Source: Oceanospirillum sp048264105 (lineage in GTDB: Bacteria > Pseudomonadota > Gammaproteobacteria > Pseudomonadales > Halomonadaceae). Taken from it: a stretch of DNA of 64,000 nt. The stretch covers positions 1 to 64,000 of the forward strand of contig JBLXDJ010000008.1 of NCBI GenBank assembly GCA_048264105.1. Direction: 5' to 3'. Shown here piece by piece: positions 16,592 to 25,770 of the stretch. The position numbers and the translations under genes are program-made. Position 1 is the first letter of the stretch. Each line of letters starts with the position of its first letter. Under the pieces are notes generated by a model. The model saw only the letters and a list, made by a program, of their open reading frames with translations. It ran no database searches and was not told where the DNA came from.

Positions 16592-17047
16592 TTAGTGCGC
16601 TGAATGCTTCTTCATGCCCACCATTACTTTTTTGATCGGCATCTCAACCACGGACATCGCGCCATTGCTGAAGTAGAGTTTTACCGAAACTTTCTGGCCT
16701 TCAAACAGGTTCTGCTTCAGGCCGATCAGCATAATGTGATAGCCACCCGGACGCAGCTGAGCCATGCCGTTACCCGGAATACGGATCTCAGAAACCTGAC
16801 GCATCTTCATTACGCCCTGATCCATAGTGTGAGTGTGCAGTTCGACAGCATCGGCAACACCGCTTTGAGCGCGAATCAGGCTGATCTCTTTAGCGGAATT
16901 GTTTTTCAGCATCATAAAGATGGCTGAATTCGGCTGACCCGGAGGTACGGCGCGGGCATAAGGATTAACAACATCGACCGTGCTGGCTGCCATCGCCATC
17001 GGTGTGATCAGTGCGAAGATCAGTGCGGTAAGCCATTTTTTCATCAT
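16592..17047 (-). CDS. Periplasmic copper chaperone PCu(A)C
   Basis: 151 residues with a signal peptide (MMKKWLTALIFALITPMAMA). The copper-binding motif family H(M)x10Mx21HxM is represented by ELHTHTMDQGVMKM and later GGYHIML. PCu(A)C proteins deliver Cu(I) to the CuA centre of cytochrome c oxidase or pass it to SCO1. A His/Met-rich tail (MVGMKKHSAH) adds possible copper ligands. It is followed in the same direction by a SCO1 gene at 17111-17716, which would lie upstream in the transcript. Confidence 0.9.
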   Translation of the reverse strand: MMKKWLTALIFALITPMAMAASTVDVVNPYARAVPPGQPNSAIFMMLKNNSAKEISLIRAQSGVADAVELHTHTMDQGVMKMRQVSEIRIPGNGMAQLRPGGYHIMLIGLKQNLFEGQKVSVKLYFSNGAMSVVEMPIKKVMVGMKKHSAH

Positions 17048-17110
17048 GATTCCTTTTTATTCTCAACAGTTGTTCTTAACGGTTTTAGTCGGAGCAGTTT
17101 ATGTTCGTGA

Positions 17111-17716
17111 TCAGTTCAGCTGGCGCTTGAGGGCATCCAGCAGGGCATCCGGGGATGCGGAATGATTGACGGTTTCCAGCACTTCACCCTTGTCATTGGT
17201 CAGGTAAAAGATCGAGGTGTGATCCACGGTGTAGCCCATGGCGCTGTTGTCGATCTGAGCCTTCTGGTAAAACGCACCATATTTGCGTGACAGAGCCAGA
17301 ATCTTCTCCGGAGTATCGGTCAGGCCGATAATCTGCGGATGAAAGAACTGGGTGTAACTTTTCAGGTGCTGAAGCGTGTCACGTTCCGGGTCAACGCTGA
17401 TCAGGATGCCCTGAAGCTGAGACAGCTCATCTTCCGGCAGCTGCTTAAAGGCATGTGCCATGACGGAAAGCGATGTCGGGCAGATATCCGGGCATTGGGT
17501 GTAGCCAAAATAGATGATATTCAGTTTGTCGGGATGATTGCTCAGGGTATAAGCACCATCCGCGGACTGCAGCGTGAAGTCACCACCAATCTGCATCACC
17601 TTAGCGGCAGTTTTCATCTGATACTTCTGGTACATCTCCATGCCACCAATCAGAGCAACCACTGGCAGCAACATCAGAAGGGCTTTGAGAAAGTGCTTTT
17701 TAAAGCTGTTGAACAT
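17111..17716 (-). CDS. SCO1/SenC family copper and thiol protein
   Basis: 201 residues, with an N-terminal membrane anchor near 10-26 and a thioredoxin-like fold facing the periplasm. The CxxxC pair (Cys75, Cys79 in QCPDICP) and the distal His in VDHTSIFYL form the copper site. Its role is metallation or reduction of the oxidase CuA site. It sits next to PCu(A)C and reads in the same direction, suggesting a copper-delivery unit. Confidence 0.92.
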   Translation of the reverse strand: MFNSFKKHFLKALLMLLPVVALIGGMEMYQKYQMKTAAKVMQIGGDFTLQSADGAYTLSNHPDKLNIIYFGYTQCPDICPTSLSVMAHAFKQLPEDELSQLQGILISVDPERDTLQHLKSYTQFFHPQIIGLTDTPEKILALSRKYGAFYQKAQIDNSAMGYTVDHTSIFYLTNDKGEVLETVNHSASPDALLDALKRQLN

Positions 17717-17893
17717 AAGTCGTTTCCATCGTTAAGAGAGGCGTCCGAACCGGTATCTTACCTTAATGGCATTCCCGCTCTTAATCCGCGTCATTATTTG
17801 AGGTTGTTTTAACGGCGGTTGTTTAACCTGCAGGTAAAAGAGAACCTTTTCCCAGTAAAAAGTTGCCGGATTGTTTTACCGGCTGGTGTCGGC

Positions 17894-18361
17894 TTACATC
17901 TGCAGCACATCAAAGTCGAACCAGATCTGCCGGGGGCCGCTGGCGGTTTCAAGTTCGACACGGCCACGCCATGGCATCACCTTTTCGGTGCAGACGCTGA
18001 TGGTGCCTGTAACGCTCAACCCGCCGTTCTGAGCCGAGGGCAGCAAGGTGTACTGATGTATGCCCATATACATGGTGCGGCCTGTCAGCGCGAGCTTAGC
18101 CGAGCTGAGACGCAGGTTGTCGGCGATGATCCGGAACTCCACCGGCTTCAGTGCTAATACCGGCCAGGGGGAGACGGACAGGCGAACAGAATCACCGCTG
18201 CTCAGGGTCACGGTGCAGCTGCCCTGTTCCATGACACAGCCGGGCATCTGGCTTTCATCGATATCCATCAGGGCATTCAGGTGGTTTGCCAGATAGATCA
18301 GCATGACCAGCAGTGCTGCGATGGTGAGTGTCCAGAGAAGTTTAAGTTGCTTGGTCGACAT
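17894..18361 (-). CDS. Membrane-anchored protein of unknown function near SCO1
   Basis: 155 residues. One N-terminal membrane helix (about 8-26) is followed by a periplasmic, beta-rich domain. It contains a Cys pair in GCVMEQGSCTV, MYMGIHQYTLL, and a later SVCTEKVMPWRGRVEL. Met, His and Cys residues of this kind, beside SCO1 and PCu(A)C, suggest a copper-related role, perhaps FixH/YtkA-like. I do not recognise a named family. It reads in the same direction as SCO1 and lies 177 bases upstream of it. Confidence 0.7.
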   Translation of the reverse strand: MSTKQLKLLWTLTIAALLVMLIYLANHLNALMDIDESQMPGCVMEQGSCTVTLSSGDSVRLSVSPWPVLALKPVEFRIIADNLRLSSAKLALTGRTMYMGIHQYTLLPSAQNGGLSVTGTISVCTEKVMPWRGRVELETASGPRQIWFDFDVLQM

Positions 18362-18672
18362 AAATTACGGTTTTGCCCGTTTCAGAAACTGTGTACTGGC
18401 TGATGCGCTCATGGAACACAAAGACCCATTTAAGTGGCGTAAGTCTAACCAAATGCGGGGAAAAAACCGTGTGACCAATTGCCGCATATTTTTGCCCGCT
18501 GGCATAAAGTGTCTGAAACTTGCTCCGGGTCAAAAAAGTGCCTGTTTTATGTTTGGTGCTGACTGGTCTGAGGGTGCATCAGGCAGGCTTGGTCTTGATG
18601 CAGGGCTTAGGTAGACTGCGCCATCGTCATCAATCGGTCTTTAGGGCGGACGCATTTTTCTAAGAGGTAGCT
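18362..18672. other. Gene-free divergent region
   Basis: 311 bases between the minus-strand anchored protein and the AEC transporter. I see no convincing hairpin, palindrome or RNA gene. An AAGAGGTAG ribosome site precedes the transporter ATG. Confidence 0.5.
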
Positions 18673-19608
18673 ATGTTAATTCTTGATGCATTGGTTCCGG
18701 TATTTATGGTGATTATGGCCGGTACGCTGCTGCATATTTTCCGGTTTCCCGGTGGTGATTTCTGGCCATTGGTTGAGCGCTTCACCTATTTCTTTCTGTT
18801 TCCGGTGATGCTGGTCAGCAAGATGGCCAACGCCAGCATTGATGAGGTGGCTGTCGATAAGGTAGCGATGGCTATTGTGCTGCTTCTGATCGCCATGACA
18901 GCGCTTGTTGTGGTGTTGAAACCGCTGCTGACTAAGTCCGGTCCTGCGTTTACATCGGTTTATCAGGGGGGCTTACGCTTCAATACCTACGTGGTGCTGG
19001 CCGCCGCGGAAGCCCTTTATGGTGAAGCGGGTCTGACCATTGCGGCCGTTGCCATGGCGATTATGATTCCGCTGATCAATGTGTTCTGCGTCTGTATCTT
19101 TGCGGTTTATGTGGGGCAGAGTGGCAGTGGTGTTGTCGGCACCCTGAAAGCGATCGCTAAAAACCCGCTGATTGTCGGCTGTGTGGTGGGTATGGCGCTG
19201 AATGTGACCGGTATCGGCCTGCCGGGCTGGAGTGCCGCAGCCTTCCATATTGTCAGTAATGCCGCGCTGCCGTTGGGTCTGTTGGCGGTGGGCTTCGCTC
19301 TGAATCTGAGTGCAGTTAAAGAGGCGTCCTGGCCGCTGATCTCGTCCAGTCTGATTAAGCTGCTGCTGATGCCGGTGGTAGCGACACTGATCGGCTATCT
19401 GGTGGGGCTGAGTGAGATGGAGATCGCGGTACTGCTGCTGTTTGCTGCCATGCCGACCGCAACCTCATCGTATATTCTGGCCCGTCAGCTGGGGGGGCAT
19501 GCGCCTCTGATGGCTGCGATCACCACGGCTCAGACCCTGCTGGCGATGGTGACCCTGCCGATTGTGCTTCAGCTGCTGCCGAACAGTTTTGCGCCGCTGT
19601 TTAACTGA
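18673..19608 (+). CDS. AEC family transporter (auxin efflux carrier type)
   Basis: 311 residues with about ten membrane helices in two repeated halves. The N-terminus, MLILDALVPVFMVIMAGTLL, and the segment ALNLSAVKEASWPL are typical of bacterial AEC permeases, which export or take up small organic acids. The substrate cannot be read from the sequence. It converges on ldhA, whose product makes lactate, but no shared regulation is evident. Confidence 0.88.
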   Translation: MLILDALVPVFMVIMAGTLLHIFRFPGGDFWPLVERFTYFFLFPVMLVSKMANASIDEVAVDKVAMAIVLLLIAMTALVVVLKPLLTKSGPAFTSVYQGGLRFNTYVVLAAAEALYGEAGLTIAAVAMAIMIPLINVFCVCIFAVYVGQSGSGVVGTLKAIAKNPLIVGCVVGMALNVTGIGLPGWSAAAFHIVSNAALPLGLLAVGFALNLSAVKEASWPLISSSLIKLLLMPVVATLIGYLVGLSEMEIAVLLLFAAMPTATSSYILARQLGGHAPLMAAITTAQTLLAMVTLPIVLQLLPNSFAPLFN

Positions 19609-19628
19609 GACGCTTCTGACGTTCTGAC

Positions 19629-20630
19629 TTAACTGATGGTGTGCGTCAGCTCGTTATCGCAGGGCTGACCGCTGGTCAGGCAATCCAGATTGCCCAGGGT
19701 GACGCTGGCGATCTGGGTCAGCGCTTCTTCGGTGAAGAAACCCTGATGACCGGTAATCAGGACATTAGGGAAGCTCTGCAGACGTTCAAACAGCTCGTCA
19801 TCGATGATCTCACCGGAATGGTCATGGAAGAAGAGCTGGCTCTCCTGTTCGTAAACATCCAGTCCCAGTGCCCGAACCTTACGGCTTTTCAGACCAGCGA
19901 TCAGGGCGCGGGTATCCACTAAGCCGCCCCGGCTGGTGTTGATCATCATGACACCCTCTTTCATCAGGCTGATCGCTTTTTCATCAATCAGGTGATGGCT
20001 CTCTTCGCTCAGGGGGCAGTGCAGGCTGATGATATCGGAGCGGCTGTAAAGCTCATCCAGCTCAACATAGTGGCCGCCCAGTGCGAGATAATCCTGATTC
20101 GGATAGGGATCATGGGCGATCAGTTCACAGCCAAAGCCTTTCAGAATTTTGGCGGTTGCCAGACCGATCTGGCCGGTGCCGATCAAACCTACCGTTTTTC
20201 CGTGCAGATTAAAGCCCAGCAGGCCATTCAGGGTGAAGTTGCTCTCTCTGACACGGTTGTAGGCGCGGTGGGTTTTGCGGTTCAGGGTGAGGATCAGCGC
20301 CAGTGTGTGCTCGGCGACCGCTTCCGGTGAATAGGCCGGAACGCGAACCACCGGCAGCCCCAGAGATTTGGCCGCCAGCAGATCGACATTATTAAAACCG
20401 GCACAGCGCAGGGCGATAAAGCGCACGCCGGCCGCTTTCAGTTTCTCCAGTACCGGTGCGCTCAGGTCATCGTTGACGAAGGCGCAGACGGCATCGAATC
20501 CCTTGCAGAGTTCAGCATTGGTTTCATTCAGCAGCTGATCAAAATAACTCAGCTCATAACCGTGCCGGCCGTTTTCCTGTTCCAGAAACTGTTTGTCATA
20601 GGGTTGGGCGCTGAAAACGGCAATACGCAT
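19629..20630 (-). CDS. ldhA: D-lactate dehydrogenase (2-hydroxyacid dehydrogenase family)
   Basis: 333 residues. The NAD-binding Rossmann motif is GLIGTGQIG, the substrate-binding segment is LRCAGFNNVDL, and the catalytic Arg-Glu-His set appears in NTSRGGLVD, LDVYEQES and TGHQGFF. The length and the FFHDHSGEIIDDE insertion match fermentative LdhA, which reduces pyruvate to D-lactate. It converges on the AEC transporter with only 20 bases between stops. Confidence 0.88.
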   Translation of the reverse strand: MRIAVFSAQPYDKQFLEQENGRHGYELSYFDQLLNETNAELCKGFDAVCAFVNDDLSAPVLEKLKAAGVRFIALRCAGFNNVDLLAAKSLGLPVVRVPAYSPEAVAEHTLALILTLNRKTHRAYNRVRESNFTLNGLLGFNLHGKTVGLIGTGQIGLATAKILKGFGCELIAHDPYPNQDYLALGGHYVELDELYSRSDIISLHCPLSEESHHLIDEKAISLMKEGVMMINTSRGGLVDTRALIAGLKSRKVRALGLDVYEQESQLFFHDHSGEIIDDELFERLQSFPNVLITGHQGFFTEEALTQIASVTLGNLDCLTSGQPCDNELTHTIS

Positions 20631-20710
20631 GCTCGGGATTCCTTTTGCTTTCTGTTGTCTTACTTTCTGTTGTCCGGATAACGGGCTTTCCTGACGGGGA
20701 AGGCCGGTTA

Positions 20711-21091
20711 TCAGGCCAGCCAGGATAAAGCGTTATGGCGAATCGCCACACCCACAATATAAGCGATAACACCGAAGGCTGCGACCAGAGCGATCACCCG
20801 AGTACCTTTGGTTTTTCCGCGTTTCAGGGCGATGGTGCCGATCACAATGTAGGCGATCAGGCCCAGCAGTTTGGCGGTCAGCCAGCCATCAGAGAAAGGA
20901 TACTGTTGAATCTGGAACATCAGGCCGATGGCGCTGACCAGCAGCAGGGTGTCGATAATATGCGGGACGATCTTTACCCAGCGCTTCTGCAGCTTGTCGG
21001 AATCCAGCAGCATCCAGACACCGCGCAGAGTGAACAGGCCGAGACTCAGGGCAACGGTAAGCAGGTGGATATGTTTAAAAGCAGCGTACAT
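20711..21091 (-). CDS. SirB2 family membrane protein
   Basis: 126 residues, four predicted membrane helices. The opening MYAAFKHIHLLTVALSLGLF and the histidine in KIVPHIIDTLLL are characteristic of the SirB2 family. The biochemical role is not established. It lies upstream of ldhA in the same direction, at an 80-base distance. Confidence 0.85.
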   Translation of the reverse strand: MYAAFKHIHLLTVALSLGLFTLRGVWMLLDSDKLQKRWVKIVPHIIDTLLLVSAIGLMFQIQQYPFSDGWLTAKLLGLIAYIVIGTIALKRGKTKGTRVIALVAAFGVIAYIVGVAIRHNALSWLA

Positions 21092-21177
21092 GGTTCATCC
21101 TTTCTTAATGATCGTTAAATGGATACGGAATCGTCAGCCCTGAGGTGGTTGGCACACTCTTAGGGAGCGGGCTCTTT

Positions 21178-22008
21178 CTAACGAAGGGCCTGACATTGGG
21201 GGCAGAAGACGCTGCTCCGGTTGCTCTGACGAATCTCTTTAAGTTCAGTTTTGCAGTGCAGGCATTCAGACCCGGCACGGCCATAGACGTTCAGTTGCTG
21301 GGCAAAATAACCGGGCTTGCCATCGCCGCCGACAAAGTCTTTCAGGGTGGTACCGCCCTGCTCAATCGAACGCTGCAGCACCATGCGGATATTGTCGGTG
21401 AGTCGGGCCAGTTGATCCGGTTTCAGACTGCCTGCGGCCTGCTGAGGGTGAATGCCGGAAAGAAACAGCGCCTCATTGGCGTAGATGTTACCCACACCCA
21501 CCACTACCTTGCTGTCCATAATCAGGCTTTTAATGGCGGTTTTGCGTTTCGCACAGCGTTTGGCCAGATAGTCTGCCGTAAAGTCATCGGACAGAGGTTC
21601 CGGTCCCAGATGGGCGATCAGCTTATGCTCTTCGACAGGTTCGTTTGTCCAGAGTATTGCGCCAAAGCGTCTCGGGTCGTGATAGCGAAGGATATCGCCG
21701 CTTTCCATGATGATATCGACGTGATCATGCTTATTCACCGCTTCGCTACCGGCATTGGACAGTAAAACCCGGAGGCTGCCGGACATTCCCAGATGCACCA
21801 GCAGGGTGCCATGGTCAAAACCAAACAGAAGATACTTACCCCGGCGTTCGACATGGCGGATGCTTTTACCGCAAATCAGCTGGTTCAGATCATCGGGGAT
21901 CGGCCAGCGAAGGGAGGGCTGGCGAACAATCAGCTGCTCTACGGTCTGGTTGAGACAGTAGGGGCTGACACCTTTGCGTGTGGTTTCAACTTCCGGTAAT
22001 TCAGGCAT
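21178..22008 (-). CDS. mutM: Formamidopyrimidine-DNA glycosylase MutM
   Basis: 276 residues. The start MPELPEVETTRKG supplies the catalytic Pro and Glu that act after Met removal. RRGKYLLF holds the catalytic Lys, NKHDHVD the helix-two-turn region and ECLHC...VFCPQC the zinc finger. The enzyme removes 8-oxoguanine and ring-opened purines in base-excision repair. It lies downstream of rpmBG but beyond their terminator, so it probably has its own promoter. Confidence 0.96.
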   Translation of the reverse strand: MPELPEVETTRKGVSPYCLNQTVEQLIVRQPSLRWPIPDDLNQLICGKSIRHVERRGKYLLFGFDHGTLLVHLGMSGSLRVLLSNAGSEAVNKHDHVDIIMESGDILRYHDPRRFGAILWTNEPVEEHKLIAHLGPEPLSDDFTADYLAKRCAKRKTAIKSLIMDSKVVVGVGNIYANEALFLSGIHPQQAAGSLKPDQLARLTDNIRMVLQRSIEQGGTTLKDFVGGDGKPGYFAQQLNVYGRAGSECLHCKTELKEIRQSNRSSVFCPQCQALR

Positions 22009-22103
22009 GGCGGGCTCTTAAATGGCAATATCGGGTTGGGATAAGCCGTCCCAGACAGGGCGGATAATAACCTAGTTAAAGAGTGGGATATTATGCAGGC
22101 ATA

Positions 22104-22131
22104 AAAAAACCCGGACAAGCCGGGTTTTTTT
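22104..22131 (-). terminator. Terminator of rpmBG
   Basis: CCCGG-ACAAG-CCGGG with an A-run on the left and a T-run on the right, so it can work in either direction. It separates rpmG from mutM. Confidence 0.85.
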
Positions 22132-22145
22132 CAGAAGAAAAAATC

Positions 22146-22301
22146 TTATTTGATTTTAGCTTCTTTATACATAACGTGCTTACGAACAACCGGATCGAAT
22201 TTCTTCATTTCCAGTTTGTCTGGCGTAGTACGCTTGTTTTTGTCTGTGGTATAGAAGTGACCTGTACCAGCAGACGATACCATTCTGATTTTATCACGCA
22301 T
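22146..22301 (-). CDS. rpmG: Ribosomal protein L33
   Basis: 51 residues: MRDKIRMVSSAGTGHFYTT, then a Lys-rich body ending HVMYKEAKIK. This is the normal length and ending for the zinc-independent L33. A GGAGACTC ribosome site precedes the ATG. It follows rpmB by 23 bases in the usual rpmB-rpmG pair. Confidence 0.95.
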   Translation of the reverse strand: MRDKIRMVSSAGTGHFYTTDKNKRTTPDKLEMKKFDPVVRKHVMYKEAKIK

Positions 22302-22324
22302 GATGAGTCTCCTTTATTCAGTGC

Positions 22325-22561
22325 TTACAGCTTAACGCCGCGTGCACGAATGTCAGCCAGTACCTTTTCGATACCCTGCTTGTCGATGATGCGCATGCCT
22401 TTAGCAGATACGCGCAGTTTCACAAAACGCTTCTCGGCTTCAACCCAGAAACGGTGCGTGTGAAGGTTAGGAGTAAAACGACGACGCGTTTTGTTTTGTG
22501 CGTGAGACACATTATTTCCGGTTACAGGACGCTTCCCGGTAACCTGGCAAACTTTGGACAT
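22325..22561 (-). CDS. rpmB: Ribosomal protein L28
   Basis: 78 residues starting MSKVCQVTGKRPVTGNNVSH, the standard L28 N-terminus, and ending IRARGVKL. A 50S subunit protein and the first gene of rpmBG. It has one cysteine only, so it is the zinc-free form. Confidence 0.97.
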   Translation of the reverse strand: MSKVCQVTGKRPVTGNNVSHAQNKTRRRFTPNLHTHRFWVEAEKRFVKLRVSAKGMRIIDKQGIEKVLADIRARGVKL

Positions 22562-22796
22562 TTTCTAGCCTCCAGCCGCTAGCTAGGCGTCTTAACTATT
22601 CAAGAAACCTGGGGGAATCAGCGAATCAGCCGGAAAAAACGGCGCCCTGCTTCAACCCATCAATTTAAAGGCGCACTGTTATATCAGAATGCCCACTAGC
22701 TGACAAGTTATATGTGGTTTTGCGGCTGTTTTTCTATGTTTTTCACAGATCTTCTGTGTTTCGGCACAGAAATACCAGCCAGAAGTGCGTCATTAT

Positions 22797-23471
22797 CTAC
22801 ATCAGGCCGCGTTGAGCAAGCGAAACCGTGTCTCCGTTACCAATTATAAAGTGATCGAGCACTCTGACGTCGATCAGATCGAGTGCTTTTGTCAGTTTAT
22901 GGGTGATTCTTTCATCGGATTGGCTGGGTTCTGCGATACCGGACGGGTGGTTGTGAGCGAAGATGACCGCGGCGGCATTATGAGCCAGAGCGCGCTTAAC
23001 AACTTCTCTGGGATAAACGCTGGCGCTGTCGATGGTGCCCCGGAAAAGTGGCTCAAAAGCCAGCACCTGATGCTGGTTGTCCATAAACAGGCAGGCGAAG
23101 ACCTCGTGGGGTTCGTGACGCAGTTGGCTGATCAGATAATGCTGAGCCAGTTCCGGGCTGGTCAGAGCATCGCCGCTTTCCAGCCGTGCCATCAGATGAC
23201 GCCTGCTCATCTCCAGAACCGCCTGCAGCTGAACAAACTTGGCGGGCCCCAGTCCGTTGTGACTGCAGAAGCTTTTCAGGTCAGCCTCCAGCAAGGCTCT
23301 CAGGCCGTCAAAGCCCTTCAGAAGGTCTCTGGCAAGTTCTACGGCATTTTTACCGGGAATACCCGTACGCAGAAAGATCGCCAGCAGCTCAGCATCACTG
23401 AGCGCTGAGGCTCCCTGCTTCAGGAGTTTTTCTCGGGGCCGCTCCTGTTCCGGCCAATCCTTCAGGCTCAT
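22797..23471 (-). CDS. radC: RadC family JAMM/MPN protein
   Basis: 224 residues. The N-terminal helix-hairpin-helix region (GASALSDAELLAIFLRTG) is followed by an MPN domain with the JAMM metal motif HNHPSGIAEPSQSD. No repair role has been confirmed for the family, and a deubiquitinase-like peptidase activity is only predicted. I choose the ATG at 23471 because GGGAGGTGA lies just upstream; the GTG at 23477 overlaps that ribosome site. It is divergent from coaBC, the usual gammaproteobacterial arrangement. Confidence 0.93.
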   Translation of the reverse strand: MSLKDWPEQERPREKLLKQGASALSDAELLAIFLRTGIPGKNAVELARDLLKGFDGLRALLEADLKSFCSHNGLGPAKFVQLQAVLEMSRRHLMARLESGDALTSPELAQHYLISQLRHEPHEVFACLFMDNQHQVLAFEPLFRGTIDSASVYPREVVKRALAHNAAAVIFAHNHPSGIAEPSQSDERITHKLTKALDLIDVRVLDHFIIGNGDTVSLAQRGLM

Positions 23472-23718
23472 CGTCACCTCCCTGATGACTGATTGCGCTT
23501 CCTTTTGCTATCCGTTTTGCAGGACAGAGCTTATTTTCCATCGTGGTTAGTTTTGACCCGATTAGGGCTTTAGGCAAGTGCTGAGGATAGCTGACGCTAA
23601 ACAGCGTGCATGCTATCGTGTTGCGCTTTGTGATGGCGTCAGTCTGTGTTTATTTTGCGCATGAATGTAGCGAGCAGACTCCCGTGCCGGTGGCATTCAG
23701 AGACAGAGGTGTTTTTTC

Positions 23719-24987
23719 ATGTTGGCAAAGGTTCGTGTGTTGCTGGGGATCAGTGGTGGTATCGCTGCCTATAAATCAGCGGAGCTGACCCGCCTGTTGG
23801 TTAAAGCCGGAGCTGAGGTACGTGTGGTGATGACAGAGGGCGCACAGGCCTTTATAACGCCACTGACCTTTCAGGCTTTGTCCGGTAATCCGGTACATAC
23901 CCACCTGCTGGACCCTGAGGCGGAAGCCGGAATGGGACATATTGAGCTGGCAAAGTGGGCAGATCTGATTGTGGTAGCTCCGGCCAGTGCCGATGTGATG
24001 GCGCGGCTGGCGGCGGGCATGGCAAATGATCTGCTGACCACGCTTTGTCTAGCCACCGATGCCAAAGTGCTGCTGGCTCCGGCGATGAATCAGGCGATGT
24101 GGCATCATCCGGCAACACAGCAGAATGCACGTCAGCTGGAAACATACGGTTATCAGCTGATGGGGCCGGGACAGGGCGAGCAGGCCTGTGGCGATGTCGG
24201 TTTTGGCCGCATGCTGGAGCCGGAACAACTTGCTGATCTGATTACGGCTGCAGCCGGTGAACTGCAGTCAGTACCCAAAGCGCTGATGGCACCCAAGGGT
24301 TCGCTGTCAGGCAAAACCGTTACCATCACCGCAGGGCCGACCCGTGAAGCGGTCGATCCGGTGCGTTACATCAGCAACCACAGCTCCGGAAAAATGGGCT
24401 TTGCACTGGCCGAGGCAGCGCTGAAAGCCGGTGCGAAGGTGAATCTGATTGCCGGCCCGGTTCAGATTCAGGCACCGGAAGGGGTGAATCTGATCTCTGT
24501 GCAGAGCGCCCAGCAGATGCTGGAGGCCAGCCTGTCGGTGATTGAGCAAACCGATATCTTTATCGCAGCCGCCGCCGTTGCGGATTATCGCCCGTCAGCG
24601 GCAGCAGACCAGAAGATGAAGAAGCAGCCGGGTCAGAATGATCTGGTGCTGCATCTGGTACAGAACCCTGACATTGTGGCCACGGTTGCCAGGCATGAAG
24701 CGCGTCCTTTCACCGTGGGCTTTGCGGCCGAAACTCAGGATGTGGAGGCTTACGCGGCCGATAAGCTGGTTCGGAAAAATCTGGATATGATTATCGCCAA
24801 TGATGTCTCCCGTACCGATATAGGCTTTAACAGCGATCAGAACGCCGTCACGCTGCTTTGGCGGGAAGAGAGCACCCTACAGTCCCTCAGTCCTGAACAG
24901 GCCGCTAAGCAGGATCTGGCGCATGATCTGATGCATTGCATCGCCAGTCGCTTTCATCTGGATCAGTCGGATGATGCAGAAGTTTAA
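23719..24987 (+). CDS. coaBC: Bifunctional CoaBC (phosphopantothenoylcysteine synthetase/decarboxylase)
   Basis: 422 residues. The N-terminal flavoprotein decarboxylase has GISGGIAAYKS, PAMNQAMW and the CGDVGFGRM lid. The C-terminal synthetase has TAGPTREAVDPVRYISNHSS and FAAETQ. Together they make two successive coenzyme A steps, Cys addition to phosphopantothenate and then decarboxylation. coaD, a later step, is in this window at 39647. It is followed by dut, as in many gammaproteobacteria. Confidence 0.96.
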   Translation: MLAKVRVLLGISGGIAAYKSAELTRLLVKAGAEVRVVMTEGAQAFITPLTFQALSGNPVHTHLLDPEAEAGMGHIELAKWADLIVVAPASADVMARLAAGMANDLLTTLCLATDAKVLLAPAMNQAMWHHPATQQNARQLETYGYQLMGPGQGEQACGDVGFGRMLEPEQLADLITAAAGELQSVPKALMAPKGSLSGKTVTITAGPTREAVDPVRYISNHSSGKMGFALAEAALKAGAKVNLIAGPVQIQAPEGVNLISVQSAQQMLEASLSVIEQTDIFIAAAAVADYRPSAAADQKMKKQPGQNDLVLHLVQNPDIVATVARHEARPFTVGFAAETQDVEAYAADKLVRKNLDMIIANDVSRTDIGFNSDQNAVTLLWREESTLQSLSPEQAAKQDLAHDLMHCIASRFHLDQSDDAEV

Positions 24988-25177
24988 CAAGCAGTCAGCG
25001 CTGAAATCGTTATAATACTCAGCCACTGAACGGCGGTGTTTTTTTAAAAAAGAGCGGCAGTGCTTCTGCGTGAAGCGTTGCCCTGTTTTGATGCACTTTT
25101 TAACAGCAGATTGCATCAGAATACCGCCGGCGTTACCGGTTAATATTCCCTAATTTCTGAAAGAGCACGGTTACCCG

Positions 25178-25633
25178 ATGAGCACACTCGACGTTAAAAT
25201 CCTGAATCCTAAAATTGGTAATGAGCTGCCGCTGCCACACTACGCAACGGAAGGTTCAGCGGGTATGGATCTGCGTGCGTGCATCGATGAGCCAGTGACC
25301 CTGCAGCCCGGTGAAACTCAGCTGATCGGCACCGGCCTTGCGATCCATATTGGTGATCCGGGACTGGCGGGCGTGATTCTGCCGCGCTCCGGTCTGGGCC
25401 ATAAACACGGTATCGTACTGGGTAACCTAGTGGGTCTGATCGATTCCGACTATCAGGGTGAACTGATGATCTCCTGCTGGAACCGTGGTCAGACGGCATT
25501 CACCTTAGAGCCCGGCGAGCGACTGGCCCAGTATGTGCTGGTGCCTGTGGTTCAGGCTGAGCTGAATATCGTTGATGACTTTGATGCCTCTGAGCGTGGT
25601 GCCGGTGGTTTCGGCCACTCCGGTCGTCAGTAG
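25178..25633 (+). CDS. dut: dUTP diphosphatase
   Basis: 151 residues with the five trimeric dUTPase motifs in order: GSAGMDLRA, PRSGLG, GLIDSDYQGEL, GERLAQYVL and RGAGGFGHSG. It converts dUTP to dUMP, which limits uracil in DNA and supplies dTMP synthesis. A TATAAT at 25011 may be part of its promoter, but I find no good -35. Confidence 0.97.
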   Translation: MSTLDVKILNPKIGNELPLPHYATEGSAGMDLRACIDEPVTLQPGETQLIGTGLAIHIGDPGLAGVILPRSGLGHKHGIVLGNLVGLIDSDYQGELMISCWNRGQTAFTLEPGERLAQYVLVPVVQAELNIVDDFDASERGAGGFGHSGRQ

Positions 25634-25770
25634 CGCAGCCATCATCAAGCCTGCGTTCGGGATGAGCGGCAGGCGCTGAAACAGACAAATAAGAAAAATA
25701 CCCGCCCTGTTACCCATTATGTCAGGGCGTGTATCCAAGAGCATAACCAAGAGGTTTTACAGGTACTCCC

